Of a stretch of DNA of 64,000 nucleotides, positions 50,854 through 59,687 are shown in pieces. The notes under the pieces are model-generated. The model searched no databases. It was not told the origin of the DNA and saw only the letters and a list, made by a program, of their open reading frames with translations. The first letter of the stretch is position 1; each line of letters begins with the position of its first letter. The stretch comes from Embleya scabrispora DSM 41855 (GTDB lineage: Bacteria; Actinomycetota; Actinomycetes; Streptomycetales; Streptomycetaceae): the NCBI RefSeq assembly GCF_000372745.1, contig NZ_KB889697.1, positions 248,001-312,000 on the forward strand, read 5' to 3'. A program made the position numbers and the translations under genes.

Positions 50854-52551
50854 ATGGCCGCCACTACCGACACCGCCGGCAGCGGTCCCCGCGCCCGCAA
50901 GAGCGCTCGCCATCGCGGCGAGGGTCAGTGGGCCCTCGGCCATCACGAGCCGCTCAACGGGAACGAGCAGTTCAAGAAGGACGACGACGGTCTCAATGTG
51001 CGCGCGCGCATCGAGAATGTCTACGCCCATCGCGGCTTCTCCTCGATCGACCCCAACGATCTGCGCGGCCGGATGCGGTGGTGGGGCCTGTACACGCAGC
51101 GCAAGCCCGGCATCGACGGCGGCAAGACCGGTGTGCTGGAGCCGCACGAGCTCGACGACGAATACTTCATGCTGCGCGTGCGGGTGGACGGCGGCCGACT
51201 GAACCTGGCCCAACTGCGGGCCATCGCCGAGGTCTCCGAGCGGTTCGGGCGCGGCACCGCGGACGTCACCGACCGGCAGAACGTGCAGTTCCACTGGATC
51301 CGGATCGAGGACGTCCCGGAGATCTGGCGGATCCTGGAGGGCGTCGGCCTGTCCACCACCGAGGCGTGCGGTGACACTCCGCGCGTGGTGCTCGGCTCGC
51401 CGGTGGCCGGCGTCGCCGAGGAAGAGATCATCGACGGCACCTGGGCGATCGACGAGATCAACCGGCTGTACATCGGCAAGCCCGAGTACTCGAACCTGCC
51501 GCGCAAGTTCAAGACCGCGATCTCCGGATCGCCGCTGCTGGACGTCGCGCACGAGATCAACGACGTCTCCTTCGTCGGCGTCGTGCACCCCGAGTTCGGT
51601 CCCGGCTTCGACGTGTGGGTCGGCGGCGGGCTGTCCACCAACCCCAAGCTCGCGGTCCGGCTGGGCACCTGGGTCCCGCTGGAGGAGGTGCCGCAGGTCT
51701 GGGAAGGCGTCATCTCGATCTTCCGCGACTACGGCTACCGGCGGCTGCGCAACCGCGCGCGGTTGAAGTTCCTGGTCGCCGACTGGGGGCCGGAGCGCTT
51801 CCGTGAGGTGCTGGAGAACGAATACCTCGAGCGCAAGCTCATCGACGGTCCCGCCCCCGAGGCGCCCGCGCAGGTGTGGCGCGACCACGTGGGCGTACGG
51901 CCGCAAAAGGGCGGCGGCTTCTACGTCGGTTTCGCACCGCGGGTGGGCCGGGTCGACGGCGCCACGCTCGGCAAGATCGCCGACCTCGCCGAGCGGCACG
52001 GCTCGGACCGGGTGCGCACCACGGTCGAGCAGAAGATGCTCATCCTGGACGTCGCCGAGGACAAGGTCGCCTCGCTCAAGGAGGGCTTGGAGGCACTCGG
52101 TCTGCGGGTGGACCCGAGCCCGTTCCGGCGCGGCACGATGGCCTGCACCGGCATCGAGTTCTGCAAGCTGGCGATCGTGGAGACCAAGGGGCGCGGGATC
52201 CGGCTGATCGACGAACTCGAGCAGCGGCTGCCGCAGTTCGACCAGCCGATCACGATCAACATCAACGGTTGCCCGAACGCCTGCGCCCGGATCCAGGTCG
52301 CCGACATCGGCCTCAAGGGTCAGCTGGTGCTGGACGACGACGGCGAGCAGGTCGAGGGCTACCAGGTGCACCTGGGCGGCGGGCTGGGCCTGGACCCCGG
52401 CTTCGGGCGCAAGATCCGCGGCCTCAAGGTGACCTCGGCGGGCCTGGCCGACTACATCGAGCGCGTGCTGCGCCGCTTCCAGGAGCAGCGCACCGAGGGC
52501 GAGCGCTTCGCCCAGTGGGCCGTGCGCGCGGCCGACGCGGACCTGTCGTGA
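50854..52551 (+). CDS. sirA: assimilatory sulfite reductase, siroheme type (SirA/CysI-like)
   Basis: This 565-aa enzyme reduces sulfite to sulfide with ferredoxin as donor. Duplicated ferrite-reductase halves are present. The siroheme-[4Fe-4S] Cys ligands are C431, C437 (ACTGIEFCKLA) and C473, C477 (NGCPNACAR). Tyr80 (WWGLYTQ) and Cys172 (TTEACGD) match the Tyr-Cys crosslink pair of mycobacterial SirA and argue for sulfite rather than nitrite. Neighbouring cysH and cysDN support this. GGAGG lies upstream of the ATG at 50854. The stop overlaps the next gene by GTGA. Confidence 0.95.
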   Translation: MAATTDTAGSGPRARKSARHRGEGQWALGHHEPLNGNEQFKKDDDGLNVRARIENVYAHRGFSSIDPNDLRGRMRWWGLYTQRKPGIDGGKTGVLEPHELDDEYFMLRVRVDGGRLNLAQLRAIAEVSERFGRGTADVTDRQNVQFHWIRIEDVPEIWRILEGVGLSTTEACGDTPRVVLGSPVAGVAEEEIIDGTWAIDEINRLYIGKPEYSNLPRKFKTAISGSPLLDVAHEINDVSFVGVVHPEFGPGFDVWVGGGLSTNPKLAVRLGTWVPLEEVPQVWEGVISIFRDYGYRRLRNRARLKFLVADWGPERFREVLENEYLERKLIDGPAPEAPAQVWRDHVGVRPQKGGGFYVGFAPRVGRVDGATLGKIADLAERHGSDRVRTTVEQKMLILDVAEDKVASLKEGLEALGLRVDPSPFRRGTMACTGIEFCKLAIVETKGRGIRLIDELEQRLPQFDQPITININGCPNACARIQVADIGLKGQLVLDDDGEQVEGYQVHLGGGLGLDPGFGRKIRGLKVTSAGLADYIERVLRRFQEQRTEGERFAQWAVRAADADLS

Positions 52552-52826
52552 GCGCCGCCGGCGGCGCCGAGCCGGGTCAGCGGGCCGTCCCGTTCTACTG
52601 CCCCTTCTGCGGCGACGAGGACCTTCGTCCGCACGAGGAGGGACACGGCACCTGGCTGTGCTCGGCCTGTCGGCGGGCGTTCTCGCTGAAGTTCCTGGGG
52701 TTGTCCTTCCCACCGAAGCACGGCCCGGAAAAGCACGGTTCGCAAGAGCACGGCTCGCAGGGCCATGGCACGACACGACACGAGGCGGGCCACACCCCGT
52801 CGATCACCCAGGAGGAGGACCGATGA
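52548..52826 (+). CDS. small zinc-ribbon protein of the sulfite reductase operon
   Basis: This 92-aa protein carries a Cys4 zinc ribbon (FYCPFCGDEDLRPHEEGHGT, then WLCSACRRAFSLKFLG) and a His/Gly/Glu-rich tail. It overlaps sulfite reductase and cysH by 4 nt on each side, so it is made in step with both. The function is unknown. The position suggests a maturation, electron-transfer or regulatory accessory role for sulfite reductase. Confidence 0.82.
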   Translation: MSAAGGAEPGQRAVPFYCPFCGDEDLRPHEEGHGTWLCSACRRAFSLKFLGLSFPPKHGPEKHGSQEHGSQGHGTTRHEAGHTPSITQEEDR

Positions 52827-53521
52827 CCGTCACCGAGACCACCGACCTCGAGGCGCTCGCGAACCGCGCCGGCCTCGAACTCGAGGACGCGACCGCGTCG
52901 GAGATCCTCGCCTGGACGCACGAGCGGTTCGGTCCGGCGTGGTGCGTGACGTCCTCGATGGAGGACGCCGTGGTCGCGCACCTGGCCTCGCGGGTGGCGC
53001 CCGGGGTGGATGTGGTCTTCCTGGACACCGGCTACCACTTCCCCGAGACCATCGGCACCCGCGACGCGGTCGCGGCGGTCTACGACGTCAACGTGATCAC
53101 CGTGCACCCGGAGCTGACCGTCATGGAGCAGGACGCGAAGTACGGCGCGGCGCTGCACGATCGCGACCCCGACGCGTGTTGCGCGATGCGCAAGGTGGCG
53201 CCGTTGGAGCGGTCGCTGACGAACTACCGCGCCTGGGCCACCGGGTTGCGCCGGGACGACTCGCCGAGCCGGGCGAACACCCCGGTCGTGTCCTGGGACG
53301 CGCGCAGGCGCAAGGTCAAGGTCGCCCCGATCGCCCGCTGGACGCAGGACGACGTGGACGCCTACGTGGCCGAGCACGGGGTGCTGACCAACCCGCTGCT
53401 GATGGACGGCTACGCCTCGATCGGCTGTGCGCCCTGCACCCGCCGGGTGGCTCCCGGCGAGGACGCCCGCGCCGGCCGGTGGGCCGGCAACGGCAAGACC
53501 GAGTGCGGGATCCACACATGA
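52823..53521 (+). CDS. cysH: adenylyl-sulfate (APS) reductase CysH
   Basis: This 232-aa enzyme reduces APS to sulfite. The Cys pairs C119-C120 (DACCAMRK) and C202/C205 (IGCAPC) are the [4Fe-4S] ligands that distinguish APS reductases from PAPS reductases. The nucleophilic Cys lies in the C-terminal ECGIHT. The PP-loop-like region is CVTSSMEDAVVAHLA. The ATG at 52823 has AGGAGGAGG upstream. No cysC (APS kinase) is present in the operon, in line with direct use of APS. Confidence 0.95.
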   Translation: MTVTETTDLEALANRAGLELEDATASEILAWTHERFGPAWCVTSSMEDAVVAHLASRVAPGVDVVFLDTGYHFPETIGTRDAVAAVYDVNVITVHPELTVMEQDAKYGAALHDRDPDACCAMRKVAPLERSLTNYRAWATGLRRDDSPSRANTPVVSWDARRRKVKVAPIARWTQDDVDAYVAEHGVLTNPLLMDGYASIGCAPCTRRVAPGEDARAGRWAGNGKTECGIHT

Positions 53522-53580
53522 CCGGCCCGATACGCACCATGGCACCGTGCTCGACGAAGACGAAGGAGGGGTTGGCGTGA
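53518..53580 (+). CDS. 20-codon linking ORF between cysH and cysD
   Basis: The ATG at 53518 overlaps the cysH stop (ATGA), and the TGA at 53578-53580 overlaps the cysD GTG (GTGA). The encoded peptide (20 aa, one Cys, Lys-rich end) has no recognised motif. Its 3' part supplies AAGGAGG, the likely cysD ribosome-binding site. In several Streptomyces operons cysC occupies this place, so this may be the scar of its loss or simply a coupling device. Confidence 0.45.
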   Translation: MTGPIRTMAPCSTKTKEGLA

Positions 53581-54503
53581 CCACGACGATCGACAAGGGC
53601 ACCGCACCCGGAGCCCTGACCCACCTGGACGCGTTGGAAGCCGAGTCCGTGCACATCTTCCGCGAGGTGGCGGGCGAGTTCGAGAAGCCGGTGATCCTGT
53701 TCTCCGGCGGCAAGGACTCGATCGTGATGCTGCATCTGGCGCGCAAGGCGTTCTGGCCGGCGCCGGTCCCCTTCGCGCTCCTTCATGTCGACACCGGGCA
53801 CAACTTCCCGGAGGTCATCGAGTATCGCGATCGTGTGGTGGCCGAGCACAACCTGCGGCTGCACGTGGCCAGCGTGCAGGACTTCATCGACAACGGCCGG
53901 CTGCGCGAGCGCCCGGACGGCACCCGCAACCCGTTGCAGACCGTCCCGCTGCTCGAGGCGATCGAGTCCAACCGCTTCGACGCGGTGTTCGGCGGCGGCC
54001 GGCGCGACGAGGAGAAGGCCCGGGCGAAGGAGCGGGTGTTCTCGCTGCGCGACGAGTTCGGCGCCTGGGACCCGCGCCGGCAGCGGCCCGAGCTGTGGCA
54101 GCTGTACAACGGCCGGCACCGCGTGGGCGAGCACGTGCGGGTGTTCCCGATCTCGAACTGGACCGAGCTGGACGTGTGGCAGTACATCGAGCGGGAGGCG
54201 ATCGCGCTTCCGCAGATCTACTTCTCGCACGAGCGGGACGTCTTCGAACGCGACGGAATGTGGCTCTCGCCCGGCGAGTGGGGCGGGCCGAAGGGCGACG
54301 AGGAGGTCGTGCGGCGCGTGGTGCGCTATCGCACGGTCGGCGACATGAGTTGCACCGGCGCCGTCGACTCCCCCGCCACGACGGTGGCGGACGTGATCGC
54401 CGAGATCGCAGTGAGCAGGCTGACCGAACGAGGTGCCACGCGCGCGGACGACAAGATGTCCGAGGCCGCGATGGAGGACCGCAAGCGCGAGGGGTACTTC
54501 TAG
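53577..54503 (+). CDS. cysD: sulfate adenylyltransferase subunit 2, CysD
   Basis: This 308-aa ATP sulfurylase small subunit has the PP-loop VILFSGGKDSIVMLHLA, then LLHVDTGHNFPEVIEYRDR, DAVFGGGRRDEEKARAKER and PISNWTELDVWQYIERE. It makes APS from ATP and sulfate together with CysN. The GTG at 53577 has AAGGAGG 7-8 nt upstream. cysN follows 2 nt after its stop. Confidence 0.96.
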   Translation: MTTTIDKGTAPGALTHLDALEAESVHIFREVAGEFEKPVILFSGGKDSIVMLHLARKAFWPAPVPFALLHVDTGHNFPEVIEYRDRVVAEHNLRLHVASVQDFIDNGRLRERPDGTRNPLQTVPLLEAIESNRFDAVFGGGRRDEEKARAKERVFSLRDEFGAWDPRRQRPELWQLYNGRHRVGEHVRVFPISNWTELDVWQYIEREAIALPQIYFSHERDVFERDGMWLSPGEWGGPKGDEEVVRRVVRYRTVGDMSCTGAVDSPATTVADVIAEIAVSRLTERGATRADDKMSEAAMEDRKREGYF

Positions 54504-54505
54504 CC

Positions 54506-55852
54506 ATGAGTGGGACTTCCGAGATTTCCCCGGACGCCCTGTCGTCCGCGGACGAGCGCGTGGGTCTGCTCCGGCTGGCCACCGCCGGTTCCGTCGACGA
54601 CGGCAAGTCCACCCTGGTGGGCCGGCTGCTGCACGACTCGAAGTCGGTGCTGACCGACCAGCTCGAGGCGGTCACCCGGGTCAGCAACGAGCGCGGCCAG
54701 GAGGAGGCCGACCTCGCGCTGCTCACCGACGGCCTGCGGGCCGAGCGCGAGCAGGGCATCACCATCGACGTCGCGTACCGCTACTTCGCCACCGCCCGGC
54801 GCCGGTTCATCCTCGCCGACACGCCGGGACACGTGCAGTACACGCGCAACATGGTCACCGGCGCCTCCACCGCGGAGTTGGCCGTGGTGCTGGTGGACGC
54901 GCGCAACGGCGTGGTCGAGCAGACCCGCCGGCACGCAGCCGTCGCGGCGCTGCTGCGGGTGCCGCACGTGGTGCTCGCGGTCAACAAGATGGACCTGGTC
55001 GACTACAGCGAGGAGCGCTTCGCCGAGGTCGCCAACACGTTCACCGAGTACGCCAAGGCGCTGGGCGTGCCGGACGTGCGCTCGATCCCGGTCTCCGCGC
55101 TGCGCGGCGACAACGTGGTGGACCCCAGCTCGCACATGGACTGGTTCTCCGGACCGACGCTGCTGGAGTACCTGGAGACGGTGCCGGTGGAGACCGACCC
55201 GACGCTGGAGCCGGCGCGCTTCCCGGTGCAGTACGTGCTGCGTCCGCAGTCGGACGACGAGTACCGCGACTACCGGGGCTACGCCGGCCAGGTCGCCTCC
55301 GGGGTGTTCCGCGAGGGCGACGAGGTCGTGGTGCTGCCGTCCGGGCAGCGCACCTCCGTCGCGGGCATCGACCGGCTCGGCGTGGCGGTGCGCCAGGCTC
55401 GGCAGGGCGAGTCGATCACCCTGCGGCTGGCCGACGACGTGGACATCTCGCGCGGCGACCTGATCGCGCCGGTCGACTCGGCGCCGCGGCCCACCCAGGA
55501 CATCGAGGCCACCGTGTGCCACGTGGCCGACCGCCCGCTGCGCACCGGCGACCGGGTCCTGCTCAAGCACACCACCCGTACGGTCAAGGCCATCGTCAAG
55601 GACATCGCCTACCGCCTGGACCTGAACGCCCCGATCGACGGCGTGCTGGGCCACGAGCAACACCTGAGCGAGCTGCGCGCCAACGACATCGCCCGGGTCG
55701 TGCTGCGCACCGCCCAGCCGCTCGCGCTCGACGACTACGCCATCGGTCGGCGCACCGGTTCCTTCCTGTTGATCGACGAGGCCGACGGCTCGACGCTCAC
55801 CGCCGGCATGGCCGGCGCCGCGTTCGCCGCGCCGGGTCGATGTCACAGCTGA
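54506..55852 (+). CDS. cysN: sulfate adenylyltransferase subunit 1, CysN
   Basis: This 448-aa elongation-factor-like GTPase drives APS synthesis by CysD. G1 is GSVDDGKSTLVGRLLHDSK, the switch I region EREQGITIDVAYRYF, G3 DTPGHVQYTRNMVTGAS and G4 NKMDLVD. It lacks the fused CysC kinase domain found in CysNC proteins, so the operon has no APS kinase in either form. The ATG lies 2 nt after cysD. Confidence 0.96.
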   Translation: MSGTSEISPDALSSADERVGLLRLATAGSVDDGKSTLVGRLLHDSKSVLTDQLEAVTRVSNERGQEEADLALLTDGLRAEREQGITIDVAYRYFATARRRFILADTPGHVQYTRNMVTGASTAELAVVLVDARNGVVEQTRRHAAVAALLRVPHVVLAVNKMDLVDYSEERFAEVANTFTEYAKALGVPDVRSIPVSALRGDNVVDPSSHMDWFSGPTLLEYLETVPVETDPTLEPARFPVQYVLRPQSDDEYRDYRGYAGQVASGVFREGDEVVVLPSGQRTSVAGIDRLGVAVRQARQGESITLRLADDVDISRGDLIAPVDSAPRPTQDIEATVCHVADRPLRTGDRVLLKHTTRTVKAIVKDIAYRLDLNAPIDGVLGHEQHLSELRANDIARVVLRTAQPLALDDYAIGRRTGSFLLIDEADGSTLTAGMAGAAFAAPGRCHS

Positions 55853-55859
55853 CTCGATC

Positions 55860-55881
55860 GCGGGTCTGACGACCCGCTTTT
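55860..55881 (+). terminator. short intrinsic terminator or attenuator after cysN
   Basis: GCGGGT pairs with ACCCGC around a 6-nt loop and is followed by TTTT. It could lower read-through into the transporter genes rather than end the operon fully. Confidence 0.55.
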
Positions 55882-55982
55882 GACGCTCCGTCAGCTCCAA
55901 CCCGTGACATCGTCCGTCGCCGTCCATCAGATACGTCGTCCCGGCCCGCGCACAACGTGCGGGCCCGAGGGAAGGTCCCCGC

Positions 55983-57125
55983 ATGTCCGTTTTCAGGACA
56001 AACCGTCGCAGATCCATACGTACCGGCTTCGCTGCCGCCCTCCTCCTGCCGCTGCTCGCGATGTCCGCGTGCGGCTACGGCTCGGACAAGAAGGACGACA
56101 AGAACAAGACGCCGGCCGCGGGCGCGGGTCCGGCGGCGTCCGGCGGCGCGAAGGCGGGGACCTCGGCCTCGCAGATCCGACTCGGCTTCTTCGCCAACGT
56201 CACCCACGCGACGCCGCTGATCGGTCTGGGTGAGGGCTTCTTCGCCAAGGAACTGGGCAGCACCGAGATCAAGCCGCAGGTGTTCAATGCCGGACCGGCC
56301 GCGATCGAGGCGCTCAAGGGCGGCTCGATCGACGCGACCTACATCGGCCCGAACCCGTCCATCTCCGGCTTCACCAGCACCAACGGCGAGTTGTTGCGGA
56401 TCGTGGCGGGCGCCACCTCCGGCGGCGCGTCCCTGGTGGTCAAGCCGGGCATCAACCTGCCGGCCGACCTCAAGGGCAAGAAGATCGCCTCGCCGCAGCT
56501 CGGCGGCACCCAGGACGTCGCGCTGCGGGCCTGGCTGGCCAAGGCCGGCTACAGCGTGGACACCTCCGGCAAGGGCGACGTGAGCGTCGTGCCGACCGAC
56601 AACGCGCAGACCCTGGCCGCGTTCCAGAAGGGCGACCTGGACGGCGCCTGGCTGCCCGAGCCGTGGGCCACCCGACTCGTCGTGGAGGCGGGCGCCAAGG
56701 TGCTCGTGGACGAGCGCACGCTGTGGCCGGAAGGCAAGTTCGTCACGACCGACCTGATCGTGTCCACCAAGTTCCTCAAGGACCACCCGGACACCGTCGA
56801 GGCGCTGATCAAGGGTCAGGTCGCCGCCAACGACTGGGCCGGCAACAACCAGGACAAGGCCAAGGCGGCGGTCAACGCCAAGATCACCGAGTTCGCCGGC
56901 AAGCCGCTCGCGCAAAACGTGCTCGACGCGGCCTGGCCGAACATCGCGATCACCAACGACCCGCTCGCGTCCTCGCTGCAAAAGCTCTCCGACGACGGCG
57001 TCGCGGTCGGCGTGACCAAGAAGCTCGACATCCACGGCATCTACGACCTGAGCATCCTGAACAAGGTCCTCGCCGCCGCCGGGAAGCCCGCGGTGAGCGA
57101 CGGGGGCCTGGGCCCGAAGAAGTAG
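55983..57125 (+). CDS. sulfonate/nitrate-type ABC transporter substrate-binding lipoprotein
   Basis: This 380-aa SsuA/TauA/NrtA family protein has a lipobox (LLAMSAC) after a basic N-terminus. The family core is IRLGFFANVTHATPLIGLGE, GPAAIEALKGGSIDATYIGP and GAWLPEPWATRLVVEAGAKV. In an operon for sulfate reduction the ligand is probably sulfate, an aliphatic sulfonate or taurine. The fold alone does not decide. ATG at 55983 with GAAGG upstream. A GC-rich hairpin (about 55951-55975) lies just before the start. Confidence 0.9.
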   Translation: MSVFRTNRRRSIRTGFAAALLLPLLAMSACGYGSDKKDDKNKTPAAGAGPAASGGAKAGTSASQIRLGFFANVTHATPLIGLGEGFFAKELGSTEIKPQVFNAGPAAIEALKGGSIDATYIGPNPSISGFTSTNGELLRIVAGATSGGASLVVKPGINLPADLKGKKIASPQLGGTQDVALRAWLAKAGYSVDTSGKGDVSVVPTDNAQTLAAFQKGDLDGAWLPEPWATRLVVEAGAKVLVDERTLWPEGKFVTTDLIVSTKFLKDHPDTVEALIKGQVAANDWAGNNQDKAKAAVNAKITEFAGKPLAQNVLDAAWPNIAITNDPLASSLQKLSDDGVAVGVTKKLDIHGIYDLSILNKVLAAAGKPAVSDGGLGPKK

Positions 57126-57208
57126 CGTTCGCGCTGCCTCACCCCCGGGTGATCGTGCCCGATGAGCACTTCCCGCCCGACGCGCCCACCGAGAGAGGTG
57201 ATCCGGAC

Positions 57209-58006
57209 ATGACCCAGACCATCAGCGAGGCCACGCCCACGGCCACGACCCCCGTCGAGACCGGCTTCGCGGTCCGCCTTGACCAGGTCACCAAGGTCTT
57301 CGGCCGGGGCCGCGGCACGCCCGTCCTGGACGGCATCGACCTGACCGTCGCTCCGGGCGAGTTCGTCTGCCTCCTGGGCGCGTCGGGCTGCGGGAAGTCC
57401 ACCCTGCTCAACCTGATCGCCGACCTGGACCGGCCCACCTCGGGCACCATCGAGGTCTCCGGCGACCGTCCCGCGCTGATGTTCCAGGACCACGCGTTGT
57501 TCCCCTGGCTGACCGCGGGCAAGAACATCGAACTGGCCCTGAAACTGCGCGGTGTGCCGCGCGATCGACGCCGGGCCGAGGCGGACGAGCTGCTGGAGCT
57601 GGTCCGCCTCGGCGGCGCGCACAAAAAGCGCGTACACGAACTGTCCGGCGGCATGCGCCAGCGAGTGGCACTGGCCCGCGCGCTCGCCCAGGCCGGCGAT
57701 CTGCTGCTGATGGACGAGCCGTTCGCCGCGCTGGACGCGATCACCCGCGACGTGCTGCACGACGAACTGACCCGAATCTGGGCGGAGACCGGCCGCTCCG
57801 TGGTGTTCGTGACGCACAACGTGCGCGAGGCGGTCCGGCTCGCCCAGCGGGTGGTGCTGATGTCCTCGCGCCCGGGCCGGATCGCCCGGGAGTGGACCAT
57901 CGACATCCCGCAGCCGCGCCGGATCGAGTCCACCGGCGTTTCCGAGTTGTCCGTCGAGATCACCGACCAGTTGCGAGGGGAGATCCGCCGCCATGGCCGC
58001 GCCTGA
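57209..58006 (+). CDS. sulfonate/nitrate-type ABC transporter ATPase
   Basis: This 265-aa ATPase has Walker A GASGCGKST, Q-loop MFQDHALFPWLTAGKNIE, signature ELSGGMRQRVALARALAQ, Walker B LLLMDEPFAALDA and H-loop VTHNVREAVRLA. It is the SsuB/TauB-type subunit energising uptake. The ATG at 57209 follows GAGAGAGG. The permease gene overlaps its last codons. Confidence 0.93.
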   Translation: MTQTISEATPTATTPVETGFAVRLDQVTKVFGRGRGTPVLDGIDLTVAPGEFVCLLGASGCGKSTLLNLIADLDRPTSGTIEVSGDRPALMFQDHALFPWLTAGKNIELALKLRGVPRDRRRAEADELLELVRLGGAHKKRVHELSGGMRQRVALARALAQAGDLLLMDEPFAALDAITRDVLHDELTRIWAETGRSVVFVTHNVREAVRLAQRVVLMSSRPGRIAREWTIDIPQPRRIESTGVSELSVEITDQLRGEIRRHGRA

Positions 58007-58916
58007 TCTGACCAAGACCGACCCCGGGATCGGGGCCGACGCCGCGGACAAGCACGCGGAGGAGGACCTGGCCGGGCTCGAGGCCGGCCTGGACGCGCTG
58101 GAGAGCTACGAGAGGGAGCGCAAGCCCTTCTCCCGGGTGCTGCTGGAGAAGGTGCTTCCGCCCGTCATCGCGATCCTGCTGGTGCTGGCCGTGTGGCAGA
58201 TCGCCTACTCGATGGAGGTCAAGCCCCGCTACGCGCTGCCCAGCCCGCAGGACGTGTGGGACGCGTTCATGGTGCAGTGGAAGAAGGGCACCGTCTTCGA
58301 CATCCTGTGGACCAGCCTCTCCCGAGGCATCCTGGGCTTTTTGATCGCGGTCGCGATCGGCACGCCGCTGGGCCTGATCGTGGCCCGGGTGAGTTGGATC
58401 CGAGCCGCGATCGGCCCGATCCTCTCCGGCCTGCAATCGCTGCCCTCGGTGGCGTGGGTGCCGCCGGCGGTGATCTGGTTCGGCCTGAACAACAGCGCGA
58501 TCTACGCCGTCGTGCTGCTCGGCGCGGTGCCCTCGATCGCCAACGGCCTGGTGGCCGGGATCGATCAGATCCCGCCGCTGTACCTGCGGGCCGGCCGGGT
58601 GCTCGGCGCACGCGGCCTCAACAGCGTGTGGCACGTCATGCTGCCCGCGTCGCTACCCGGCTACGTGGCCGGCCTCAAGCAGGGCTGGGCGTTCTCCTGG
58701 CGCTCGCTGATGGCCGCCGAACTGATCGCCGCCGGTCCGGAACTGGGCTCGGGTCTGGGTCAGTTGATGGACCAGGGACGCGACCTGGGCGACATGCCGA
58801 TGATGTTGACCGCGGTCTTCATGATCCTGATCGTGGGTATCGGCATCGAGATGCTGGTCTTCACCCCCGTCGAACGCCTCGTGCTGCGCCAGCGCGGCCT
58901 GGCCACGAGCAAGTAG
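57993..58916 (+). CDS. sulfonate/nitrate-type ABC transporter permease
   Basis: This 307-aa protein has six hydrophobic segments and the EAA-like loop YLRAGRVLGARGLNSVWHVM. A hydrophilic N-terminal extension of about 45 residues precedes TM1. It forms the SsuC/TauC channel with the upstream ATPase, whose gene it overlaps by 14 bp. The next gene, a siroheme chelatase, begins 9 bp after its stop. Confidence 0.93.
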   Translation: MAAPDLTKTDPGIGADAADKHAEEDLAGLEAGLDALESYERERKPFSRVLLEKVLPPVIAILLVLAVWQIAYSMEVKPRYALPSPQDVWDAFMVQWKKGTVFDILWTSLSRGILGFLIAVAIGTPLGLIVARVSWIRAAIGPILSGLQSLPSVAWVPPAVIWFGLNNSAIYAVVLLGAVPSIANGLVAGIDQIPPLYLRAGRVLGARGLNSVWHVMLPASLPGYVAGLKQGWAFSWRSLMAAELIAAGPELGSGLGQLMDQGRDLGDMPMMLTAVFMILIVGIGIEMLVFTPVERLVLRQRGLATSK

Positions 58917-58925
58917 GCCCACGCC

Positions 58926-59663
58926 ATGACTCCCGCTCCCCCGCTCCTGGCCGTCGCGCACGGCAGCCGTGATCCTCGGCACGCCGCGGCGATGGCCGCC
59001 CTGGCCGCGCGCGTTCGCGCGCTGCGGCCGGGGCTGCGGGTGGACATCGGCTACCTGGACCACTGCGGCCCGCGGGTACCCGATCGGTTGGACGCGCTGG
59101 CCGACGCCGGGGCCGAGACCGTAGTCGCGGTACCGCTGCTGTTCACTCCGGCCTTCCATGCCAAGCAGGACGTGCCCGACGTGCTGCGCCACCGCCGGCT
59201 GACCGTGCGTCAGGCGGCCACGCTGGCTCCTTCCCCGCTGCTGTTGGCGGCCCTGGACCGGCGCATGCGCGAGGCCGGCGTGCGGCCCGGAGACGGCCGT
59301 TACGGCGTCGTCCTGGCCACCGCCGGTTCCACAGATCCGGAGGCGAACGCGGTGACCACCATCGTCGCGCGGGAGTGGCGGCGTACCGGTTGGTGCGCCG
59401 TGGTCCCCGCGTTCGCCTCCGTCCACCAGGGCTCCACGATCGGCGCCGCGATCGAGGACCTGCGCGCGCTGGGCGCCGAACGCGTCGCCGTCGCGTCCTG
59501 CATGCTGGCCCCCGGCATCCTGCCGGACCGCATCCTCGAACAGTCCCTGGCCGCCGGGGCGGAGCCGGTGACCGAACCGGTCGCGGACACCGAGGAGATC
59601 GCCCGCCTGGTGCTGGTCCGCTACGACGCGGCGCTGCCGTCGCGATCCCGGCTCTCCGCCTGA
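58926..59663 (+). CDS. sirohydrochlorin chelatase (CbiX family)
   Basis: This 245-aa protein has two CbiX-like halves. The first starts LLAVAHGSRDPRHAAAMAAL with the metal-binding His, followed by VPLLFTPAFHAKQDVPDVL. The enzyme inserts iron into sirohydrochlorin, giving the siroheme needed by the sulfite reductase of this operon. The operon position supports SirB-like use rather than cobalamin synthesis. The ATG at 58926 follows the permease stop closely. Confidence 0.92.
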   Translation: MTPAPPLLAVAHGSRDPRHAAAMAALAARVRALRPGLRVDIGYLDHCGPRVPDRLDALADAGAETVVAVPLLFTPAFHAKQDVPDVLRHRRLTVRQAATLAPSPLLLAALDRRMREAGVRPGDGRYGVVLATAGSTDPEANAVTTIVAREWRRTGWCAVVPAFASVHQGSTIGAAIEDLRALGAERVAVASCMLAPGILPDRILEQSLAAGAEPVTEPVADTEEIARLVLVRYDAALPSRSRLSA

Positions 59664-59687
59664 CCCGAGACCGGTACCATCACCGGC

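Noticed and set aside
50854-52551. Nitrite reductase instead of sulfite reductase
   Set aside because: The Tyr80/Cys172 pair and the cysH-cysDN and siroheme chelatase neighbours indicate sulfite reduction.
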